Shown in pieces: positions 57,016 through 64,000 of a stretch of 64,000 nucleotides of DNA. Location of the stretch: positions 18,104,001 through 18,168,000 of the forward strand of contig NC_091049.1 of the NCBI RefSeq assembly GCF_963966145.1, given 5' to 3'. Made by a program: the position numbers and the translations under genes. The notes beneath the pieces are model-generated. The model was not told where the DNA came from. It saw only the letters and a list, made by a program, of their open reading frames with translations, and made no database searches. This DNA comes from Tenebrio molitor. Lineage: Eukaryota; Arthropoda; Insecta; Coleoptera; Tenebrionidae. Numbering within the stretch: the stretch's first letter is position 1; each line of letters begins with the position of its first letter.

Positions 57016-59002
57016 TTACATGAGTCGACACTTCTCCTCACCCTGTGGATCACCGTACTGGTGGTGGAGTTCTTCGGACCCCAAAATACCGCCCGCCATC
57101 TCCCTGTGCCTTAAAACCGAACTCGAAAGCTGCCTTTTTGCTCTAGAAAACAAAACACATCAGTCACTATCGACCGTTAAACGTTGTTATGAGATAATCA
57201 GTGAGGTTGTGAAGTTTTCAGTGGTGACATCTTCTCGTGCCGCTCCCACTATCACAAAACACTGAGCTCGCGACGAAAACTGTTAGCTGGTGAATGTTAA
57301 AATAAACAGTTCACACGTTTCACATTTTATTTTTCAAATATAATTACTTTCAATAGCAATAATAATAAAATAATATGTAATACTCTATTATATTAATACA
57401 AAATATAGAACAGTAAATACGATATACAAAAAATATTACCAAGGAGGAAACTAAAGGCTTGGTCTCCAACTTCCCCCCAATTCTGAATGAGCACAATTGA
57501 TACAATTTGTATTAAAAAAAAATCTTTTTTTTCCCCAATTGAAAATAAGAACTTTTCACAAAAAAAGCTTAGGCATTTCAATCTTTTACGATTAAATTAA
57601 CATTTTTTTGTTTGTTTGAGACAAAAGTGTGTTTTTCACTTTTTTTATTAATAAATATCTTTTCACTAGTCGACTCCTCTTTGGCGAATTTGTAATGACT
57701 CCAGCTACACAATTCCATAACATTTTGAGAAGAATTTAAAAAATTAATCTGCATTTTTTTGCATATTTCATTAAGAAATGTATAAATTTTGCCCTAAGAA
57801 ACCAAATCTTGTGTCCTCCTTCAATTTCAAGTGACGTTTCTGCTCACTTATCTATTAGGTGCACTTATATAATATGTGTGTTAACCTGTATTATATCATT
57901 TATATTATTAAAAAATACTATACCCCACTGTTAACAACAAAACCACAAACTTTTACTTTCTATAAAACCGAGAATAACCAGAAGAATGCACTAACCTTTC
58001 AGACACCGCGACTTCGTCTCCGTTGGTATTGAACACGGTAGTAGTCATATTATCAGAGACTAACCACTTCTGTCCTTTCATTACCAAACAGGTGGGTGGA
58101 TCGTGTTCCTTGTTCTGATCCGAGGACCAAATGGTGACAGTACCGTTCGGTTCGACTTTGACCGAACGGTGGAACTTGAAGAGCGTCTCGTGCTCACCGG
58201 CTTTCCTGACAACCGTCCATCCGCCAATGGCGATCTCCTGGTTGCTCTTGTTGTGCAACTTGACGAATTTACCTTCGGGATCAGCTTCCGACACTTCGAT
58301 CTCGCCTTTGGAAGAACTGTTTACGCTGTAGTCGGACAGACTCTGTTCGTGACTCTCCTCCAAAAGAGTCCGCTTGCGTTTGGCGCCGGCTCTCACCGGA
58401 GTGCGCCTCTGCGAACTGCCCCTGATCACCGACTGGGAACTGTCGGGCGAACCGTGAGGCGTGATGTGCAAACGCGCCTCTTCGGACTCGAGCAATTTCC
58501 TGTAGGCGGCTATTTCCGTATCCAGAGACACTTTGATGTCCATCAGATCCTGATACTCTTGGAGCTGATTGGTCATCTGTTCGCGAAGATTGGCCAAGTC
58601 GTTCTCGAGAGCCGCCAGGTCCTCGGCGTGACGTAAACGTTCGTTCTCCAGCAGCTTCTCCAGGTCTCTGCAGCGGATCTGCAAGGACGAATTTTCTCCT
58701 TCCAATTCGCCAATGCGCGAACTGAGTGTGTCGATGCGAGTGCGGACTTGGCGCAATTCGTCCAGAGCGTTGCCGGCGGCCGAAGAGTGACGGCTGGCCG
58801 CCGATTGGAGGTTCTTGATTTTGTTCTCGTACAACATTTCGATTTCTTGACGGTTGCTCGCCATCTGGCTCTCATACTGATCGCGTAGTTCTTGGAGAGT
58901 TTCCTGCAGTTTTGCCTCGTATTTTTCGGCCAGTCGACCGTCGATTTCGCTGATTTCGACTTGACGCCGGGTCCGGGTGTCGACCAGCTCCTTCTGGAAC
59001 AC
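57016..59002 (-). CDS. Lam: B-type nuclear lamin, last two exons
   Basis: The penultimate exon is 59002-57996, after CTCCTTCAG and phase 0. The last exon is 57142-57016, after TTTTCTAG. The join SER|AKRQLSSS is in phase. The exon starts in rod coil 2 (VFQKELVDTRTRRQVEISEI) and includes the conserved rod end (YQDLMDIKVSLDTEIAAYRK LLESEEARL), the nuclear localisation signal AKRKRTLLEE and the lamin-tail Ig domain (EGKFVKLHNKSNQEIAIGGW...). It finishes with GEEKCRLM, a CaaX farnesylation box. Lamins form the meshwork under the inner nuclear membrane. The N-terminal head and coil 1 were not found before 64000, so they probably lie beyond the window. Reading through the donor GTTAGT at 57995 would instead give the CaaX-less end LVHSSGYSRFYRK (stop at about 57953). 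Confidence 0.93.
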
Positions 59003-59222
59003 CTGAAGGAGACAAAAAAAAAATGTGTACACCAAAACAAAATCAATTTTCAGACAAATTTCTTGATAGTCACATATGTATTTGTTACGCAACATATACA
59101 AGTCATAAACATGATAATTTATAATCTTTAGACAGTTTATTGTTTTAAGTTGATAATTAAGTTTCTCTCACGTAAGACTTTTTTAAGCCGATAGCAAGTA
59201 ATGCAGTCCTTGCATGCAGTAT

Positions 59223-59473
59223 TGTAATTTCAATTTGGTTGTAGGTCGTAAAATTTTATTGGATATTATGAGCGATTAACGGGCACAATGGTTGGGTTTG
59301 AAAAGGTTGGAAAGCGGCGCGTGCCGTTTGCCGTACAATGCAAATATACCAAATGTACAATACAACCCTGCTTAAAATATTACCTGCTAGTGGTAAACTA
59401 GGATTTATAAGCCCCGCAAGATCTTTAACTTAAAGTACCATAAAATTTTACGACCTACAACCAAATTGAAACT
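59223..59473. mobile_element. TIR element, 251 bp
   Basis: Ends TGTAATTTCAATTTGGTTGT followed by AGGTCGTAAAATTTTAT, complemented by ATAAAATTTTACGACCTACA at 59440-59473. No coding frame. Confidence 0.85.
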
Positions 59474-60156
59474 AGAGTATTCTCTTTACCTGCAGTTATA
59501 AAATAATAAATTTATTTAAACTTTCTGAAAGGTTTTCTTTCCTTTTAATTCTTTCCATGAATGACTGACTACACTATCTGTTGTTCCAGTTATCGGGCGA
59601 AGCGAATACACTTTGTACTATGTAGTTACAATTTACAAAACTGAAATTTTATGAATCGGTACACATGAAATGTTTGTAAGGCTTTCTTCATTTTTAGATC
59701 GCAATCCATTTTAAACCATTCGTGACAACTTGGGGTCGCGACCCAATCAAGGGGGCGAGTATCGCTACTTCTAAATGTATCAAATATTTTTCGTGGTATC
59801 TATGTAGTTGCTTTACGACAAAAGGGTTAATATAAGAGAATTCACTTCTAGGAAAACTATTCAGTGCCTAAGGAACGCGACCTCTTCAATTAATATGCAG
59901 TGTTTAAAAAAAGAAATTTTTAATTCAGATTTGAAAAATCTAGACATTCTATCTGCTTGCCTAAATGCTAAAAATACCAAATATCAAATTTGACATTTTT
60001 TAAATTCCGAGATTGGGGTTTGTGCCTGTTTTACAAGTGTTTTTTTAAATGCTAGTACAAAAAAATGGGTCATCTGGATATTCTAAAGAGTCGACAAAAC
60101 CATTTTTTTTTTTTAATCTATAACGGTAGGGATAAACTATCCCTGTCCATGCACTC

Positions 60157-60401
60157 CTATTCTGGACACGGAATCTTGGCCAACATTTTTAGACATTACT
60201 AAAAAAATAATGTAAACCAGTCATTAGTGTCATTAATAAATGACAATTATTAAAAGTCACTTTGAAGTTTTTCTTGTGACATCAAAAAAGCAGGGAAATG
60301 GCATTATAGAGTCAAAAGTTGGGTTATATTCAATAAAGGCCAGTTCACACATATTTGTAAGTTAAATGTCAATCGTGGCCAAGATTCCGTGTCCGGAATA
60401 G
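60157..60401. mobile_element. TIR element, 245 bp
   Basis: CTATTCTGGACACGGAATCT TGGCCA at the left is complemented by TGGCCAAGATTCCGTGTCCG GAATAG at the right, with one mismatch. No coding frame. Confidence 0.85.
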
Positions 60402-60529
60402 CACATTCTACGCCACAGACAACAGACACAACAATAGTAAACAATAAATTAAACCATAGCAATTACGTTTTTAATTACCTTTAATTCAGTAGCGTAGGTA
60501 CTGACAATGTTAACCAAAATTTAATTTTT

Positions 60530-60790
60530 TCTTATCTCGAAAACGAAATAAAAGAAATTCCTTTTCGAGAGGATTTCCCTTGCTATTCAACGTGGAAACG
60601 CTGCAAGCATTCGGGACACTTTTCCAGATTCCGCATTATTATCGGAAATGTTTGCATTGTAAATCAAAAATGTTGTGTAATTATGTTATCAATAAACTTT
60701 TATTACATAATTTTTGTGTGTATGAGTTCTACTCATCTTCACCTATTACCAGTCTTTTTTTGTACTGGCATTTAAAAAAAACCCTGTATA
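60530..60790. mobile_element. Partial mariner-family end with inserted repeat
   Basis: GTATGAGTTCTACTCATCTT CACCTATTACCAG (60719-60751) and the terminal CCCTGTA match the left end of the 11494 element, inverted. CTCGAAAACGAAATAAAAG matches 11582-11602 inverted. Between them is the repeat shared with 26757-26880, seemingly inserted. Confidence 0.6.
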
Positions 60791-61367
60791 TCCAAACAGA
60801 TTATAAGGAAACGTTGATTCTAATGAGATTTTATGCAATATGTAAATTTTTAGAACAAAATTCGCAAAAATGTCACCTCACTAGCGACGATATTTCAATA
60901 TGTAATTATGTAGTTCAAAATACGTAGTTCACTGCGAGATGTTTAAAACTCAAGCTTTACTCCATCACACATTTTGTGCTCGGTAAAATTGAAATTCAAT
61001 CACCGAATTTTGATTTTTTTGTTAAAATTTAATCTAATCTTACGTCATTTTAAAGACTCTCAAAAAATTTGATAAATGTAATTTTTAAATCCGAAAAAAC
61101 TGTACCCTTCACATCTAATTTTGCTGTTAATTTCAATTTTTCGACAAACGCTAATTCTCGATTTACAATTCAATTCGTTGTGACTTTAACCACCAAATAG
61201 TTTACATGAAATGTCAACTGTCAAGACCTAACCTGTGTTTCACGCTGTGTTTATTGAAGCGTGGAGTTCAAATAACGACATGAGATTTCATGGGTGACTC
61301 CATTACGGTTGGCTTAAAAAAAACGTGAACTGTCAGAAAAAGTTCTGTCAGATTTTATTAAATTTTT

Positions 61368-61788
61368 ATATAGTCGTTTTCAATGACATCCGTGCTGTCA
61401 GTGTCGTTTTTAATATGTTGTTGCAGATTGTACATACACATTCATAACCAGTACTCTCAGAGTATAAGAAAATCCTAGTTAAAAAAATGTCAAACAAGAA
61501 ATTGAGGTTATGGTAAAAGAAAATTTATATTTCGTGAAACATCAACAACAAACAATAAAATTCAATCTTCGACATGGTGTAAAACATGGTTAAAGTAAGT
61601 CATCATCGGAATCTGAATCAGACTACATATTTGCTTAGCTTTGTCGGAAAGCATAAATAATAATTTGAATTTGCCGCGTGAAGGTAAATTACCAAATCAG
61701 GAAATTCAAAATTACTAAACTGAAACAGTAAATGATGCCAACATACTGTCATATTGACAGCACGGATGTCATTGAAAACGACTATATG
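61368..61788. mobile_element. TIR element, about 420 bp
   Basis: TATATAGTCGTTTTCAATGA CATCCGTGCTGTCA at the left is perfectly complemented at 61754-61788. A minus-strand frame near 61595-61625 encodes an acidic SDSDSDDDLL tail only. Confidence 0.85.
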
Positions 61789-64000
61789 CAGTTTGAAACG
61801 GCCTTTTCGAATTTAGGTTAAAAAACTGCTCTTATGTGTCAGAAATGTCAGTTATGCAAATACACTACAAATACTGTCATAGAGACACAAATTGACATAA
61901 GTTGACAAATTAAACAAATTAACAAATTTCCAATTCACATTAGGTCAAATTTCATTTCCCGTTTTTTTGAAGCCGACTGTACAAACTAATTTGATCGCTC
62001 GACACTATTGTAATAATTTTTACATAAGTAAAAAAAATTTATAAGCATTCTCTTCCCACATAACCAAACTTTTCATATCACAATAATTAAGCACTTTACT
62101 ATTGACGAACATTGTAATATGGATCGAAATTACGTATGTAAATATAATTAAACTTTTTTTTATAATACTAAAAATCTTGTACAGTTGGATTGAAAAAAAA
62201 ACGAGACACGGATCTTTTCGTAACGTAAATTTGGTTTTGTCCATTTGTCAATTACATAACACTGTCTACTTGACAATACCTATCAAATAATTTTTTTAAA
62301 TGTCATTGAATTTTGACAATAATTCTATCCTATCTCTCGTAAGACGGTTTCACACTATTAAACAAACCAAAAATATTAATTGTCAATTTTTTTTGACGTG
62401 TTTCGTTTTTTTTTTTTTTTAATTCAACTGCATCAAGCCAGTCGTGTTTTCAAATAATCAAATAAATTTTAGAAATACATATGTCACAATTATTGTCGTA
62501 TCTGTATTTGCCGTGGCAAGGCCTTGTTGCAACTAACGCTGGGACTTTCTTGGATTTTGGTATCCGAATAGTCACTTGAACATTTATTCGAATTATTCGA
62601 ATAGTTAGACACCGTTCACGTTGTATTGAGCATTGGTAAATTCGCATTATGTTGGTTCCCTGTATGTCACTATTTACAAGACATAACCACATAGCCAAAA
62701 AAGAAACTTACTTGACCTTGAAATACCAAATCCATACTGAATTTACTACGAATTTCGACTATTCGAATATTAAAATTTGCACTTATTCCAATTATACATA
62801 GTGAGCTATTCGATTCCCAGCCTTAGTTGCAACTTGATCTGGATTAGCTGCCCAACCAGCAGCCTATTACTAAAGACAATCGACAATCAACAGTATTTTT
62901 TTCAATTTTCTCACTGCAATCACACTCCGGGAGAAAATATTTTCAACATGACGTCATTTTTTTACAACTTATTCATATTTTTACAGTAAACAAAGCTCAA
63001 TGTTTATTGACATACGTATATGACTAAACTTCAGTTTGATGATCCGTGACAATTAAAGCTTGAATCAGATAATCCGCAAGTAAACTTTTACATGTCGTTG
63101 CCCCAAATCGTGTTAATCATCTGCCATCTGTTCATTTTATTAAAAAAATCCCACAATAACTGCTTTTATGAAATCGAGGGCCGTGACTCTTCCTAATTTT
63201 TTCCTAAATGCAAAATCGACCATCACGCAACTTCCCCATTTACATTCACTCATAACTATGTGCATCTGTGTAACCTATTCTGAATATATCACCTAAATTC
63301 AATATTTGTCAGTGATGTCATAATCAATGTCACGTTATGGCATAACAACCTTGTACACGGATGTTAAATATAAATCGTCTCCGATATAACTACACATGTA
63401 TATCTTAGACTTTCTAATGATGTGCAGATATAAATTTTTGTTAAAATGTAGTCCTAGATTTGACAAAATCCGGAATTTGGAAACAATTAAAATAAAGCTG
63501 CATCCACCTACATGAATACACATTTGGTAAAAAGTAAACAAACTGAAACGCAATCTAAAATTGTGCAATCAAAATAAACACTTTTATCTAAATGTCACTA
63601 CTTCAGCTGTATTGCAAAATCAATAATAACATATTCCATTTCAAATTTGAACAATTGAACGGTGTAATAATTAAGCAACCACCAATAAATTTCATAAACA
63701 ACTTTTTTTTTATCAAAAGCCACTTCCTAATCAACTGATTAACACTTCGATGTAGATAAACCTAACATGTGTATGTGTGGGGTGTACGAGATATATTTTT
63801 ACACGATGACATCATAACCGGCAAACCTATCGACCGGCTCGTGACGTCACGTACCAGTGTTCATGGGGACACAGAAATAGACACAGTATACACATCAAAA
63901 TGTGCTAATAATATCGACGAGTAATAAAATATCAGCGTTATCATTGAAATTAGGAAATTCTTATCTAAATGGAACCCAATAAAATGGGGGAATCGATCAA

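Larger units (their letters stand above)
59003..64000 (-). other. Probable lamin intron, element-rich
   Basis: No coding exon was recognised on either strand. If the lamin gene continues, this is its upstream intron. It contains TIR elements at 59223-59473, 60157-60401 and 61368-61788, a hAT-like GGGGTCGCGACCC near 59735, a mariner-family end (60713-60788) and family-C ends near 61975 and 62180. Beyond 62.4 kb I see only AT-rich DNA and short frames without domains. Confidence 0.5.

Noticed and set aside
56758..57265. Two overlapping plus-strand frames of 118 codons
   Set aside because: Antisense to the lamin CaaX exon and its flanks; no plus-strand features.
57953..57995. End of the lamin frame as a coding tail
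   Set aside because: Sits past a good GTTAGT donor and lacks a CaaX box, so it is treated as intron read-through in the main model and kept only as a possible isoform.
58103..58636. 177-codon plus-strand frame
   Set aside because: Exact shadow of the lamin rod and tail exon.

Overview
The window is nuclear DNA of an insect, most likely a beetle. It is AT-rich, has short spliced introns with GTAAGT/AG borders, and carries insect gene families: a gustatory receptor, a fatty acyl-CoA reductase, a pleiohomeotic/YY1 zinc-finger protein, a B-type lamin, and a NACHT-ankyrin protein. It is also crowded with short terminal-inverted-repeat (TIR) elements, often flanked by TA. The beetle assignment is an inference from gene content and element style. 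No prokaryotic gene organisation, CRISPR array, rRNA or tRNA was recognised.

Layout. 2.1-7.8 kb (+): an NLR-like gene whose N-terminus resembles a PD-(D/E)XK nuclease, followed by a NACHT ATPase and at least 11 ankyrin repeats. It has a 0.44-kb insertion-like intron and one frameshift. 9.4-10.9 kb (-): a single-exon secreted leucine-rich-repeat protein. 11.2-21.9 kb: no recognised gene, but a nested mariner-like element, hairpin elements and a GC-rich stretch with possible 5' exons. 22.0-23.1 kb (-): a two-exon gustatory receptor. 23.6-26.7 kb: a 3.1-kb TIR element with a GC-rich 2.2-kb internal block. 26.8-30.2 kb: repeats and a retroelement-like relic. 30.8-33.5 kb (+): a seven-exon fatty acyl-CoA reductase. 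34-36 kb: nested small transposons. 36.5-38.0 kb (+): a five-exon ZIP9-type zinc transporter. 40.5-51.7 kb: a pleiohomeotic/YY1 gene (+, five exons) with a small candidate gene head-to-head on the minus strand. 53.2-55.8 kb: nested transposons. 57.0-59.0 kb (-): the last two exons of a B-type lamin, including a CaaX exon. Its upstream exons were not found and probably lie beyond the right edge. 59-64 kb: TIR elements and AT-rich DNA.

The genes are unrelated host genes rather than an operon or pathway. Two things stand out. First, the NLR-like gene has the layout nuclease-like domain, STAND ATPase, repeat sensor, which parallels bacterial Avs/Cap4-type defence proteins. Second, at least seven hairpin elements have unrelated arms but share a CTCG-rich pseudo-palindromic loop. 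Exon coordinates were assembled by eye from splice signals and reading phase; no alignment or search was run.
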